A stretch of 64,000 nt of DNA from Roseiarcus sp963835215 (GCA_963835215.1 CAWIES010000002.1:868001-932000), one strand, 5' to 3'; counted from the stretch's first letter, positions 32,023-41,709 are shown. Translations and numbers: made by a program. Notes: generated from the sequence alone by a model not told the origin.

Positions 32023-33009
32023 TTACTTGCCCGGCACTTGGTAGATGAAGCGGGCGATCGCGGGGTCGGTCACGTTGGCCTTGTCGATGATGGCGAAGCC
32101 GGTCTCGACGCGGCGCGGCAAACTGGTTACGCCGGCGGCGTCAGCCTGCGCAAACACCACCGCCATGTAGCCCATGTCGAAGGGCTTCTGCGCCAGCACC
32201 AGACTGACGACGCCCTTGTTCAGCAACTCGATCGCGAGTTTGGTCGCGTCGTAGGCGACGACCTGAACGTGGCCGCCAAGGCCCGCATTGGCGACCGCTG
32301 CGCCGGCGCCCTGGGCGCTGAACACGTTGGTGCCGAACACGCCCGCGAGGTTGGGGTCGCGCGCCAGCACGGCTGCGGTCTGTTGCGTCGCCTTGTTGGG
32401 GTCGTCGAGATTGTAGTCAGGCCCGAAGACTTTGATATCGGGGAACTCCTTCGCCATTGCTTCTTTGAACCCCTTCTCGCGGCCTTCGACCGAGCTGACG
32501 TTGGGGTTGGTCGAGTTGATGTAGACGGAGCCCTTGCCGCCGATCGCCTTGGCGAGCCCGCGCGCCGAGATGCGGCCGCCCTCGGTGTTGTCCGAGCCGA
32601 TATAGCTAAGCGGGAACTTCACCGGGCCGTTGACGTAGTCGCCATCGCCCAGAAACGTGTCGACGGTGATGATCTTGATGCCGGCGTCGGTCGCGGCCTT
32701 GAGCGGGCCGACCATCTGATCCTTGTCGGTCGGCGCGATGACGATGTAGTTGAGATCGCCGCGCGCGACCATCGAATCGAGGATCGGCGTCTGGACGTCG
32801 ACGCCCCAGGTCGCAGGAATCTGCGTGACGACTTCGATCCCGAGGTCTTTGGCCGCCGTCTCGACCCCGATCTGCATGACTTGGTAGAAGGGATCGACGA
32901 CGCCTGGCAGAAAGCCGATCTTGATCTTCCCGGCGGCGTCTGCGCCGGACGAAGCCAAGGCCAGCGCCATGCTGGCCGCGAACGCAAATAGCGCGTGTTT
33001 CCGCTGCAT
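32023..33009 (-). CDS. Periplasmic sugar-binding protein of the ABC transporter
   Basis: A 328-residue type I periplasmic binding protein (Peripla_BP_4). The signal peptide is in the first 26 residues (FAFAASMALALASSGADA). The mature protein begins AGKIKIGFLPGVVDPFYQVM and has the two-lobe Rossmann pattern, including IIAPTDKDQMVGPLKAATDAGIKI and FGTNVFSAQGAGAAVANAG. It is the first gene of the transporter operon, with a GGGAGGAAAC ribosome site. Together with the single-domain ATPase it suggests a fructose-, ribose- or mannose-like sugar, but polyols or autoinducers are possible. Confidence 0.92.
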   Translation of the reverse strand: MQRKHALFAFAASMALALASSGADAAGKIKIGFLPGVVDPFYQVMQIGVETAAKDLGIEVVTQIPATWGVDVQTPILDSMVARGDLNYIVIAPTDKDQMVGPLKAATDAGIKIITVDTFLGDGDYVNGPVKFPLSYIGSDNTEGGRISARGLAKAIGGKGSVYINSTNPNVSSVEGREKGFKEAMAKEFPDIKVFGPDYNLDDPNKATQQTAAVLARDPNLAGVFGTNVFSAQGAGAAVANAGLGGHVQVVAYDATKLAIELLNKGVVSLVLAQKPFDMGYMAVVFAQADAAGVTSLPRRVETGFAIIDKANVTDPAIARFIYQVPGK

Positions 33010-33064
33010 TGCCGTTTCCTCCCACGATGGCTTTCTCGGCGACTTTTAGCCGCCGTTTTCTTGA

Positions 33065-33087
33065 AGCCGTACTCGGATGATACGGCT
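33065..33087. promoter_or_regulatory. Inverted repeat upstream of the sugar ABC operon
   Basis: AGCCGTA-CTCGGATGA-TACGGCT is a perfect 7-bp inverted repeat with a 9-bp spacer. Its centre is about 66 bp upstream of the binding-protein ATG. Arm length and spacing suit a dimeric repressor. No regulator gene is adjacent, so the factor is unknown. Confidence 0.4.
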
Positions 33088-33296
33088 CGCTCCGCGCAAT
33101 GTCACCTCAGAGCGCCGTGATCGGCGCGCGCTCTTGGCGCGGACCGGCGCTCGCCCGCGCGCTCGCTCTTTAATCAAGCCGCCGCATGGCGACTGGCGGC
33201 GGCGAAAGATGCATCCTATATGTCGGTTTCCTGACGGAAACGGCCGCTTTCTCGAAAAAGGCGGCTGGCCAAGACCTCAAGCCGCAACGGGCCAAG

Positions 33297-34713
33297 ATGT
33301 CTCCCAACCTCAATGAGCCCGGCCTCAATCCGGTCCAGCCGGCCCCCGCGCGCCCGGCGGGCGGAGGCGTCGTCGATTTCAAGCTCGCCAACGGCCTGAC
33401 CCTGGTGGTGATCCCCGATCGGCGCGCGCCGGTGGTCACGCATATGGTCTGGTATCGCAACGGCTCGGCCGACGATCCGCCGGGCAAGTCGGGCATCGCC
33501 CACTTTCTCGAACACCTGATGTTCAAGGGCACGGCGACGCATCCCCAAGGCGAGTTCTCCAAGCGCATCGCCGAAATCGGCGGCCAGGAAAACGCCTTCA
33601 CCGGCAACGACTACACCGCTTATTTCCAGCGCGTCGCCAAGGAGCATCTCGGGGAGCTGATGGCCTTCGAGGCCGACCGCATGACCGGCCTGACGCTGAG
33701 CGACGAAGTGGTCGCCCCCGAGCGCGACGTCGTTTTGGAAGAGCGGCGCATGCATTGCGACGCCGATCCCAACGCGCAGCTCAACGAGGCGGTGCAAGCC
33801 ACGCTGTTCAGCCACCATCCTTACGGCACGCCGATCATCGGCTGGGCGCACGAGATCGAGACGCTCGGGCGCGCCGACGCGCTCGCCTATTACGCGCGCT
33901 TCTACACGCCGGAGAACGCGATCCTGGTCGTCGCCGGCGACGTCGAGCCCGAGGCGGTGCGCCGCCTCGCCGAGCGTCACTACGGCGCGGTCCGCCCGCG
34001 CGGGGGCGCGCCCGAGCGTCATCGCCCCAAGGAGCCGCTGGCGGTTGCGCGCCGGCTGGTGGTCGTCAACGACGAGAAGGTCGAGCAGCCGAGTTGGCAG
34101 CGTTGCTATCTCGCCCCTTCCCATCGCACCGCCGCGCCGGGCGAATCGGAAGCGCTCGACGTGCTCGCGCATTTGCTGGGCGGCGGTCAGACCACCCTGC
34201 TCTACCGCAAGCTGGTGCTGGAAGAGCGCAAAGCGGTCGCCGCCGGCGCCTATTACATGGGCGACGCCTTCGACGACACGCGCTTCTATCTCTATGCGAT
34301 CCCGGTTCAAGGCGCCTCGCTGCCCGAGCTCGACGCGGCGGTCGACCGGGTGCTTTCCGCCTTCATCGAAAAGGGCGTCGAGCCGACGGAACTCGAGCGC
34401 GCCAAGACGCGTTTGGTCGCCGAGGCGATCTACGCGCAGGACAGCCAGTTCGCGCTGGCGCGCTGGTACGGCGCCTCGCTCGCGACCGGCCAGACGATCC
34501 AAGACGTCCAGAAATGGCCCGACCGAATCGAAGCGGTTACGGCGGCTCAGGTGCAGCGAAGCGGCGCGCAAATGGCTCGATCGCCGCCGCGCCGTCACCG
34601 GCTATCTGCTGCCGCCCGACCAGCCGTGGCGGCCTGAGCCGCCACGCCCGATTATCCGCCGCCGGCGCCAAGCCGACGCGTCTCGAGGAAACGCCTCAAG
34701 GAACCGCCGATGA
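33297..34713 (+). CDS. M16 zinc metallopeptidase, catalytic subunit (one frameshift)
   Basis: An insulinase-like protease with the inverted zinc motif in IAHFLEHLMFKGT (HxxEH) and the family core DYTAYFQRVAKEHLGELMAFEADRM. An extra C at 34557 (cag-C-gaa) breaks the frame; the second frame (AARKWLDRRRAVTGYLLP) continues to a TGA that overlaps the next ATG, confirming the correction (471 codons). Start: ATG 33297 is chosen; ATG 33186 in the same frame gives 37 more residues. Neither yields a signal peptide, although relatives are usually exported, so the N-terminus may be mis-read. It is paired with an M16 partner gene. Confidence 0.88.
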
Positions 34714-36000
34714 ATAAGCCCGTCTCCAGTCAGGTCGCGCAAAGTACGGTCAACGTGCGCGATCTCGTCAGCCCGCGCGGCCTGCGCTTCTGGCTGGTCG
34801 AGGATTACGCGGTGCCGATCGTCTCGCTCGAATTCGCGTTTCGCGGCGGCGCGGCCCAGGATCCCGCGGGCAAGACCGGCGCCCTCGCCCTGATGACCGG
34901 CACGCTCGACGAGGGGGCCGGCGATCTCGATGATCGCGCTTTCCACGAAGCGCTCGACGAGAAGGCGGTCGAGCTTTCTTTCCATTGCGAGCGCGATGTC
35001 GTCGGCGGGCGGATGCGCACGCTGGTGCGCCATCTCGACCGCGCGGGCGAACTGCTGCGCCTCGCGGTCAATGCGCCGCGCTTCGACGACGCGCCGTTCG
35101 AGCGGGTGCGCGAGCAGATGAGCGCGCAGACTGCGCCACGAGGCCAACGATCCGGGCTCGCTGTCGAGCCGCGCCTGGCGCGCGCGCGTCTTTGCCGGCC
35201 ACCCCTACGCGCAGCCGACCAACGGCGACGCTGGAGACGCTCGCGGCGGTCGACGCGCGACGACTTGCCGGCGCTGGCGGCGCGGCTGATCACCCGCGCC
35301 GCGCTTGGCGATCGCGGTCGTCGGCGCGATCGACGAAGCGCACGCCGCGCGCCTGGTCGACCGCGTTTTCGCGGATCTCTCCGCGGTCGATGGACGGCGC
35401 GAGGTCGCGGCGGCGCCCTTCGCCGGGGTCGGCGGGGCCGAGGTCGTCGATCTCGACGTGCCGCAGTCGACCATCCGCTTCGGCCGGCCGGCGCTGGCGC
35501 GCGAAGACCCGGACTACATGACCAGCGTCGTGCTCGCCCATGTGCTGGGCGGCGGCACCGGCCTCTCCTCGCGTCTGTTTCGCGAGGTGCGCGAGAAGCG
35601 CGGCCTCGCCTATTCGGTCTCGGCCTCGATCGCGACCACCGACCACGCGAGCTATCTCTACGGCGGCACGACGACCAAGAACGAGCGCGCCGCACGAATC
35701 GCTCGACGTGATCCGCGGCGAAATCCTCGATCTCGCCCATGGCGGGCTCGAGCGAGGACGAGCTCGAGAAGGGCAAGAAGTACCTGATCGGCTCCTATCC
35801 GCTGCGCTTCGACACGTCGGCCAAGATCGCCGGGCAACTCGTCCAGATCCAGCTCGATGGCCGCGAGCCGGCCTGGCTGGTCGAACGCAACGCCCGCATC
35901 GCCTCGTGCCTCGATCGCCGACGCGCGCCGCGCCGCCGACCGGGTGTTCGGCGACGGCGCGCTTTCGGTCGTGATGGTCGGACGGCCGGAGAAGGGGTGA
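34710..36000 (+). CDS. M16 peptidase-like partner subunit (seven frameshifts)
   Basis: Second member of an M16 pair. It lacks the HxxEH zinc motif (the equivalent region is GKTGALALMTGTLDEGA), so it is probably the non-catalytic subunit that completes the chamber. The gene is readable in seven consecutive +1 steps with extra bases at 35130, 35227, 35258, 35307, 35695, 35750 and 35910; removing them gives exactly 427 codons. Later landmarks are LAHVLGGGTGLSSRLFREVR and EKGKKYLIGSYPLRFDTS. ATGA overlap with the catalytic gene shows coupling. I read it as intact with assembly errors, not a pseudogene, because every shift is the same sign and no residue block is missing. Confidence 0.8.
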
Positions 36001-36058
36001 GGCGGCGCCGCGCGGCGATGCGCCGTGCTAGGCTTCGCCGCCCGCTGTGAGGCTCCCC

Positions 36059-37850
36059 ATGCCGATTCGCCGTCTCGATCCGCTGCTCGTCGACCGGATC
36101 GCCGCGGGCGAGGTGGTCGAGCGGCCGGCGGCGGCGGTCAAGGAACTGGTCGAGAACGCGCTCGACGCCGGCGCGCGCCGCATCGAGGTGGCGATCGAAG
36201 CCGGCGGGCGCGCGCTCATTCGCGTCAGCGACGACGGCGCCGGCATGGCGGCCGACGATCTCGCCCTCTCGGTCGAGCGCCACGCGACCTCGAAAATCCC
36301 CGACGGCGATCTCAACCGCGATCGCGACGCTCGGCTTTCGCGGCGAGGCGCTGCCCTCGATCGCCTCGGTCTCGCGGCTCGAAATCCGTTCGCGCGCGCT
36401 TGGCGCCGCGCTCGCCCACGAGCTCAGGGTCGAAGACGGCGCAAAAAGCCCGCTGCGCCCGATCTCGCATCCCGCCGGCACGCGGGTCGAGGCGCGCGAC
36501 CTGTTCGCCGCGACGCCGGCGCGGCTGAAGTTCCTGAAATCCGATCGCGCCGAGGCGCAGGCCTGCGCCGAAGTGGTGCGCCGGCTGGCGCTCGCCAACC
36601 CGGCCGTACGCTTCGTCTTCTCGAGCGATCTTGGCGCATCGTTCGACTGGCCGGCGTGCTCAGGCGACGAAGCCGGCGAGCGCGAGCGATTGCGGCAGGG
36701 GCTCGGCGAAGCGTTCGTCGCCGACGCGCTGCGGGTTGACGCGACCCGCGAGGGCTTGCGGCTTACCGGCTGGGTCGGCCTGCCGACGCTCAACAAGCCG
36801 AACTCTCTGTCGCAATATTTCTTCGTCAACGGCCGCGCCGTGCGCGACCGGCTGCTCTCGGGCGCGTTGCGCGCCGCCGCGCTCGATTACATCCCGCGCG
36901 ACCGCCACGCCGTCGCGGCGCTCTTTCTCGACTGCGAACCGAGCGAAGTCGACGTCAACGTCCATCCTGCGAAGGCGGAAGTGCGTTTCCGCGATAGCGG
37001 CCTGGCGCGCGGGTTGATCGTCGGCGCCTTGCGTCAGACCTTCGCCGCGGCGCTGCATCGCGCCACCGCGAGCGGCGGGGTCGAGACGCTCGCCGCGCTG
37101 CGGCCCGGGCAATGGGGCGCGCCCGCGCCGCAGAACTGGGATTGGCGCGCTTCGCCCGCCGCGCCATTCGCCGGCGCCTTCGCCGAGCCGGCGCAGGCGG
37201 CGTTCGCCGAATTCGCGCCTTCGGCCGACGCGCGCGCCGGGACTGGGCCCGGGACAAGCGCCGATCTTGCCGCCCCGCTCGGGGCCGCGCGCGCGCAGGT
37301 CCACGACACCTATATCGTCGCCCAGACGCGCGACGGCGTCGTCATTGTCGATCAGCACGCCGCGCACGAGCGCATCGTCTACGAAAAACTCAAACGGCAA
37401 CGCGAGCGCAACGGCGTCGCGCGGCAGATTTTGCTCTCGCCGCTGGTCGTCGATCTTGAGCCGCGCGCCGCCGCGGCGCTCGCGGAAAAAGCTGGCGAGC
37501 TCGAGGCGCTTGGCGTGGTGGTCGAAAGCTTCGGCCCCGGCGCGGCGCTGCTGCGCGAAGCGCCGGCGCTCATCGACGGCGCGGACTTGACCGCTCTCGT
37601 GCGCGATCTTGCCGAAGACCTCGCCGCCGAGGACGGCGCGCTGACGCTCGAGCGTAAGCTCGATCATCGGCTGGCGACGATCGCCTGCCATCACTCGGTG
37701 CGCGCGGGGCGCAAGCTCAAACCGGAAGAAATGAACGCGCTGCTGCGCGAAATGGAGGCGACGCCGGGCGCCGGCCAGTGCAACCACGGCCGGCCGACCT
37801 ACGTCGAGCTCAAGCTCACCGACATCGAGCGCCTGTTCGGGCGAAGGTAA
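36059..37850 (+). CDS. mutL: DNA mismatch repair protein MutL (one frameshift)
   Basis: A GHKL ATPase that links MutS mismatch recognition to strand excision. N-terminal motifs are VKELVENALDAGARRIEV, RVSDDGAGMAADDL and, after the break, GFRGEALPSIASV. An extra A at 36314 (ctc-A-acc) shifts the frame once; the corrected length is 596 codons. The C-terminal domain carries VDQHAAHERIVYE, the DQHA(X)2E(X)4E endonuclease motif, so this MutL can nick DNA itself, as in bacteria without MutH. The start ATG 36059 fits the family N-terminus (PIRRLDPLLVDRIAAGEVV). It is 58 bp after the M16 pair. Confidence 0.93.
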
Positions 37851-37867
37851 GACAAGTTCGCCCCATC

Positions 37868-37986
37868 CGGCATCACGCCCGCACTTGATGCGGGCGCCCA
37901 GGCGGCGACATCGGTGATTGGCCGCCCATCGCGTCATCTTGGTTACGCGGGTCGATCCCCGGATTAAGTTCGGGGATGCGTATGAC
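37868..37986. repeat. Composite palindromic repeat before the MHYT gene
   Basis: Related to family A but mosaic. The left end carries a CGCCCGCA-CTTGA-TGCGGGCG hairpin followed by CCAGGC. The right end carries GGTTACGCGGGTCGA and CCCCGGATTAAGTTCGGGG, closing with GCGTATGACGC as in the element at 29.1 kb. No genes lie within. It is followed by an AT-rich stretch leading to the MHYT gene. Confidence 0.6.
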
Positions 37987-38022
37987 GCGCCGTCAATCGT
38001 GCAAAGACCACGATACAATTCG

Positions 38023-38070
38023 TTCAGACATAAATCTTACTATTGCACTCGCGTGGGAGCGTTGTCTGAA
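38023..38070. promoter_or_regulatory. Inverted repeat in the leader of the MHYT gene
   Basis: TTCAGACA (38023-38030) and TGTCTGAA (38063-38070) are perfect 8-bp complements separated by 32 bp. The second ends 17 bp before the start codon. They could be two operator half-sites or close a leader-RNA stem. The surrounding 120 bp is clearly richer in A+T than the rest of the window. Confidence 0.35.
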
Positions 38071-38087
38071 AATAGAACGAGTCTGCG

Positions 38088-40502
38088 ATGTTCACTGTAT
38101 ATGCTTGTATAGTTAACGATCACGATCTGAGGCTCGTTGTTGTCGCCGCGGTGATTTGCAGTCTCGCCTCCTTCACGGCGATCAATCTCCTGCATCACGT
38201 TCTTCGCACCCAGGGATTTTTGCGGCCTGTCTGGCTTTGCGTGGCGGCGACAGCCACGGGCTTTGGAATCTGGGCGACGCACTTCATCGCGATGCTCGCC
38301 TATTCTCCCGGGATGCCCAGCGGCTACAACGTCGCGCTGACGGTCGCATCGCTGATCGCGGCCATCGCTCTGACCGGCCTCGGATTTGCGACCGCGCTCT
38401 CCCCGGAGATCCCGGGCGCGCGCTGGCTTGGCGGCGGCATTGTCGGCGGCGGCATTGCGGTCATGCATTACACCGGAATGGCGGCCTTTGAGATTGAGGG
38501 GCGCATTCACTGGGACCCGTCGCTGGTTGTCGCCTCGATCGCGCTGGGCACGCTGATCGGCGCCGTCGCCCTGCCCGTTGGCTTGCGCGATCGGTCGATG
38601 AAGTCGATGGTGTCCGGCGCCGTCTTGTTGACGCTCGCCATTTGCAGCCATCATTTTACGGCGATGAGCGCGGCGGCGCTCATTGCCGATCCGACCATCG
38701 TCGTCTCCCCGAGCGCGATCTCGACAAATTGGCTTGCGATCTTCGTCTCGATCGCCGCTCTGACGATCCTGCTGCTAACCCTTGCCGGGCTGGCGCTCGA
38801 CATTCGCGACCGGCGACACGCCGAACGCGAGACCGATCGAATGCGCTCGCTCGCCAACGCCGCGTTCGAGGGCTTGCTGGTCTGTGACGGGGATACGATC
38901 GCCACCGTCAACGCCAGCCTCGCGGCGCTGGTTGGCTACCCCGACAAGCAGCTCATCGGCAGCGATCTCGCAGCGATCCTCCCCAGCGAAGCGGCTCGTT
39001 TGCAGCTCAAAGAGAAGCCCAACGTCGCCTTTGAAACCGTGCTTTCCTCGGCGAACGGCGCGACGATCACGGTCGAAGTGATTTGCCGCCCGATCAGTTT
39101 CGCCAACAAGCCGCATAAAGCGATTGCGATTCGCGATTTGCGGGATCGCAAGAAGGCGGAACGCGACATCCATTTCCTTGCTCATCACGACGCGCTCACG
39201 GGGCTCGCCAATCGCAACACCTTCAACCTGAAACTCGACGAGTTGATCGAGGCGCATCAGGCGGGCGGTCTATATGACGGCTCTGATCTTGCCGTGCTGT
39301 GCCTCGATCTCGATCGCTTTAAGGAAGTCAACGACCTCTTCGGCCATGCCGCCGGCGACAAACTTCTTCAAACGATCGCGCGGTGCACGAGCAAAACGCT
39401 CAGAAACGGCCAGATCATGGCGCGCCTCGGCGGCGACGAATTCGCCATCATCGCGCCGGGATTGAACGGTCCGACACAGGCCGGGCGGATTGCGGAGGGC
39501 GTGCTCGAAGCGCTGCGGACGGAAAACGAAAATTCCGCCGACGCGGCCGCCTTGATTTCGACCAGCATAGGCATCGCGATCTACCCGGTCGACGCCGACG
39601 ATCGCACCTCGCTGATGAGTCACGCGGACACGGCGCTCTATCGCGCGAAGGCGGAAGGGCGGGGAACTTATCGCTTCTTCGAAACAGCGATGGGCGAACA
39701 AGTTCGCGATCGCCGCCGCATCGAGCACGATTTGCGCTATGCGATCTCGCGCCGCGAGCTGTCGGTCGTCTACCAACCTCAAGCGCGCACCAACGACCAA
39801 GAGGTCACCGGTTTCGAGGCGCTGTTGCGTTGGAGCAACCCAGAGCGGGGAATGATCCCGCCCAATGTTTTCATTCCGATCGCCGAAGAATGCGGTCTCA
39901 TCCTTCAGATTGGCGAATGGGTCCTGCGCGAATCCTGCAAAGAAGCTGTGCGATGGGCGCGCCCGTTGAATGTCGCGGTCAACGTCTCCGCAGTCCAACT
40001 TCACAGCGCGCATTTCGCCGAACTCGTCCACGAGGTCCTGTTTCAGACCGGGTTGGCGCCGAGCCGACTGGAACTGGAGATCACGGAGACAGCACTGATT
40101 CGCGATCTCAATCGCGCGCTCGTGACGTTGCGTCAGCTCAAGGCTCTCGGCGTGCGGATCGCGATGGACGATTTCGGCACCGGCTATTCCTCGCTTTCCA
40201 ATCTGCGCGCATTCTCGTTCGACCGGATCAAGATCGATGCGTCGTTCATCAGGTCGGTGAGCGAAAGCAGCCAAGCGGCGACAATCGTCCGGGCGGTTTT
40301 GGGCCTGGGCCGAGGTCTCAGGCTGCCGGTTCTCGCCGAAGGCGTTGAGACGGCCGAGGAACTCGCCTTCCTCACCGCTGAGGAATGCCAGGAAGTCCAA
40401 GGTTATTTTCTTGGCAGGCCTCAGTCGATTGACGCCTTCCAGGAGATCACCGGCGCCGCCGCCGAACCTATGCCGGCGCGGAAGAAGTCGAGCGGCGCCT
40501 GA
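38088..40502 (+). CDS. MHYT-PAS-GGDEF-EAL cyclic-di-GMP signalling protein
   Basis: An 804-residue membrane protein. Residues 10-235 are an MHYT sensor with three MHYT-like motifs (ATHFIAM near 63, MHYTGM at 126, SHHFTAM near 187), proposed in the family to bind copper and sense diatomic gases. A PAS-like segment (about 245-345) follows, then GGDEF (about 360-530) with intact LGGDEFAII, and EAL (about 550-790) with GFEALLRWSNPERGM, LEITETALI and AMDDFGTGYSSL. Both catalytic signatures look complete, so it may make or degrade c-di-GMP depending on signal. It is monocistronic, with slightly AT-richer codons and leader than its neighbours, a possible sign of acquisition. Confidence 0.93.
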   Translation: MFTVYACIVNDHDLRLVVVAAVICSLASFTAINLLHHVLRTQGFLRPVWLCVAATATGFGIWATHFIAMLAYSPGMPSGYNVALTVASLIAAIALTGLGFATALSPEIPGARWLGGGIVGGGIAVMHYTGMAAFEIEGRIHWDPSLVVASIALGTLIGAVALPVGLRDRSMKSMVSGAVLLTLAICSHHFTAMSAAALIADPTIVVSPSAISTNWLAIFVSIAALTILLLTLAGLALDIRDRRHAERETDRMRSLANAAFEGLLVCDGDTIATVNASLAALVGYPDKQLIGSDLAAILPSEAARLQLKEKPNVAFETVLSSANGATITVEVICRPISFANKPHKAIAIRDLRDRKKAERDIHFLAHHDALTGLANRNTFNLKLDELIEAHQAGGLYDGSDLAVLCLDLDRFKEVNDLFGHAAGDKLLQTIARCTSKTLRNGQIMARLGGDEFAIIAPGLNGPTQAGRIAEGVLEALRTENENSADAAALISTSIGIAIYPVDADDRTSLMSHADTALYRAKAEGRGTYRFFETAMGEQVRDRRRIEHDLRYAISRRELSVVYQPQARTNDQEVTGFEALLRWSNPERGMIPPNVFIPIAEECGLILQIGEWVLRESCKEAVRWARPLNVAVNVSAVQLHSAHFAELVHEVLFQTGLAPSRLELEITETALIRDLNRALVTLRQLKALGVRIAMDDFGTGYSSLSNLRAFSFDRIKIDASFIRSVSESSQAATIVRAVLGLGRGLRLPVLAEGVETAEELAFLTAEECQEVQGYFLGRPQSIDAFQEITGAAAEPMPARKKSSGA

Positions 40503-40512
40503 GGCCCACAAT

Positions 40513-40881
40513 CTATTGCCGCGCGGGCGCGAAAATCCGCAGGCGATGGCCGTCGGGATCGAGTACGACGCAGGTGTAGCCGAAATCCATGCGGGTCGGC
40601 TCCTGCGCGACCCGCGCGCCCTTCGCCCGCCACTCGGCGCACAGCGTCTCGACCGCGCGCTCGCTCGCGACCGGGAAGGCGATCTCCGCGCCTCCCGGCT
40701 TGCCCGCCGGCGGCTCGACGCCGTCGCGCCGCCACAGGCCGAGCGTGAGGTCGGGCGCGGCGGGCAGCATGGCGAAGGTCGGCGAGGACTCGGCCGCCTT
40801 GATACCGAGCGTTGCGGCGTAGAACGCCTCGCTCGCCGCGACGTTGTCGACATAGAGTAGGATGAATTTGACGTCGGTCAT
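40513..40881 (-). CDS. VOC-family (bleomycin-resistance/glyoxalase-like) protein
   Basis: A 122-residue VOC-fold protein: VKFILLYVDNVAASEAFYAATLG at the N-terminus and GYTCVVLDPDGHRLRIFAPA at the C-terminus. It converges on the MHYT gene, stops 10 bp apart. The open frame extends upstream, but the domain begins at ATG 40881. The substrate is unknown. Residues at the expected metal positions are not conserved histidines, so it may be a binding protein. Confidence 0.82.
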   Translation of the reverse strand: MTDVKFILLYVDNVAASEAFYAATLGIKAAESSPTFAMLPAAPDLTLGLWRRDGVEPPAGKPGGAEIAFPVASERAVETLCAEWRAKGARVAQEPTRMDFGYTCVVLDPDGHRLRIFAPARQ

Positions 40882-40986
40882 GGCTGGAACCTCTCTTGCT
40901 CGAGTGCGAGAGAGGTAACGCGGCGACGCGTCAGATTTTGTCAGCAGCGAATAGGGGTGGCTCAAGTCTGCGTGGCGCCCACCCAT

Positions 40987-41068
40987 GTCATCCCCGCGCA
41001 AGCGGGGATCCAGCGTCGGTCGAGCGCGCGGCGGCGGAAAGACTGGGTTCCCGCTTGCGCGGGGTGAC
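40987..41068. repeat. Palindromic repeat related to family A
   Basis: Two facing hairpins: GTCATCCCCGCGCAAGCGGGGAT on the left and TTCCCGCTTGCGCGGGGTGAC on the right, about 82 bp in all. The ends are inverted copies of one another. It lies between the VOC gene and the DUF3297 gene. Confidence 0.75.
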
Positions 41069-41079
41069 AGCGGCGCGCT

Positions 41080-41334
41080 CTACGCCTGCGCGGGCTCGGG
41101 GCCGAGAAAATAGGGTTCGACCGGGCCGGTGAACTTGATCGTCAGGGGGTTGCCGTGTCGGTCGAGCGTTTTGCCGACCGGCGCGCGAATCCAGCCTTCG
41201 CTGACGCAATATTCCTCGACGTCGGTGCGCTCGCGGCCCTTGAAGCGAATGCCGACGCCGCGCGCCAGAACCGCTTCGTTATAGAAGGGACTGTCGGGAT
41301 CGACGCATAAGCGGTCGGGTGGCTGGTCGGTCAC
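41080..41334 (-). CDS. DUF3297 protein
   Basis: An 84-residue protein matching DUF3297 end to end: PPDRLCVDPDSPFYNEAVLA, IGIRFKGRERTDVEEYCVSE, DRHGNPLTIKFTGPVEPYF. It is a small, probably soluble protein of unknown function common in Proteobacteria. It lies 13 bp downstream of rpsT on the same strand, so it may be co-transcribed with the ribosomal gene. Confidence 0.9.
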   Translation of the reverse strand: MTDQPPDRLCVDPDSPFYNEAVLARGVGIRFKGRERTDVEEYCVSEGWIRAPVGKTLDRHGNPLTIKFTGPVEPYFLGPEPAQA

Positions 41335-41347
41335 GGATGGGCCGCGC

Positions 41348-41614
41348 TCAGCCGGCGAGCGTCTTGACCCGCTTGGTCAGGCGCGAAATCTTGCGCGAGG
41401 CGGCGTTGCGATGAACGATGCCGTTCTGGGCGGCGCGGGCGAGCAACGGTTCGGCGTCGCGCAGCGCGGCGGCGGCGCCGGTCTGGTCCTTGGCCTCGAT
41501 CGCCTCTTCGACCTTGCGCACAAAGGTGCGCATTTCGCTGCGGCGCATTTTGTTGACCGCGGTGCGGCGGGCGATCTTGCGGACGGCCTTCTGCGCCGAC
41601 TTGGTGTTGGCCAT
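41348..41614 (-). CDS. rpsT: 30S ribosomal protein S20
   Basis: An 88-residue, strongly basic helical protein binding 16S rRNA early in 30S assembly. The family signature runs MANTKSAQKAVRKIARRTAVN, then MRTFVRKVEEAI and the C-terminal NAASRKISRLTKRVKTL. The start is ATG 41614. A good promoter and a 5' hairpin lie upstream. In many Hyphomicrobiales rpsT is next to dnaA and the origin, but here DUF3297 follows and no dnaA is in the window. Confidence 0.97.
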   Translation of the reverse strand: MANTKSAQKAVRKIARRTAVNKMRRSEMRTFVRKVEEAIEAKDQTGAAAALRDAEPLLARAAQNGIVHRNAASRKISRLTKRVKTLAG

Positions 41615-41666
41615 GAACTCAGGTTCCTTCGCTGCGGGCGCGCCCGAAATGACGGCGCGCAGCCGC

Positions 41667-41696
41667 AAAATAAATAGGGCCGGGCGCCGCCCGGCC
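41667..41696 (-). promoter_or_regulatory. Hairpin with U-tract at the 5' end of the rpsT transcript
   Basis: On the minus strand a 7-bp stem GGCCGGG / CCCGGCC with a 5-base loop is followed by CTATTTATTTT. It looks like an intrinsic terminator. It could end tauE transcripts, but it also falls about 7 bases after the predicted rpsT start, so it may attenuate rpsT. Confidence 0.5.
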
Positions 41697-41709
41697 TCTT
41701 GAGCCGCGC

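Noticed and set aside
34710..36000. Reading the M16 partner gene as a pseudogene
   Set aside because: All seven shifts are +1, no block is missing, corrected length is an exact codon count, and upstream coupling is intact; assembly error explains it better.
36314..36314. Programmed frameshifting in mutL, dnaG or other genes
   Set aside because: Sites share no slippery heptamer or downstream pseudoknot that I can see, and many occur in one gene, which programmed shifting would not use.
26135..41068. CRISPR array from recurring GTCATGGCCGGG units
   Set aside because: Copies are isolated, kilobases apart and inverted; there is no regular spacing and no cas gene.
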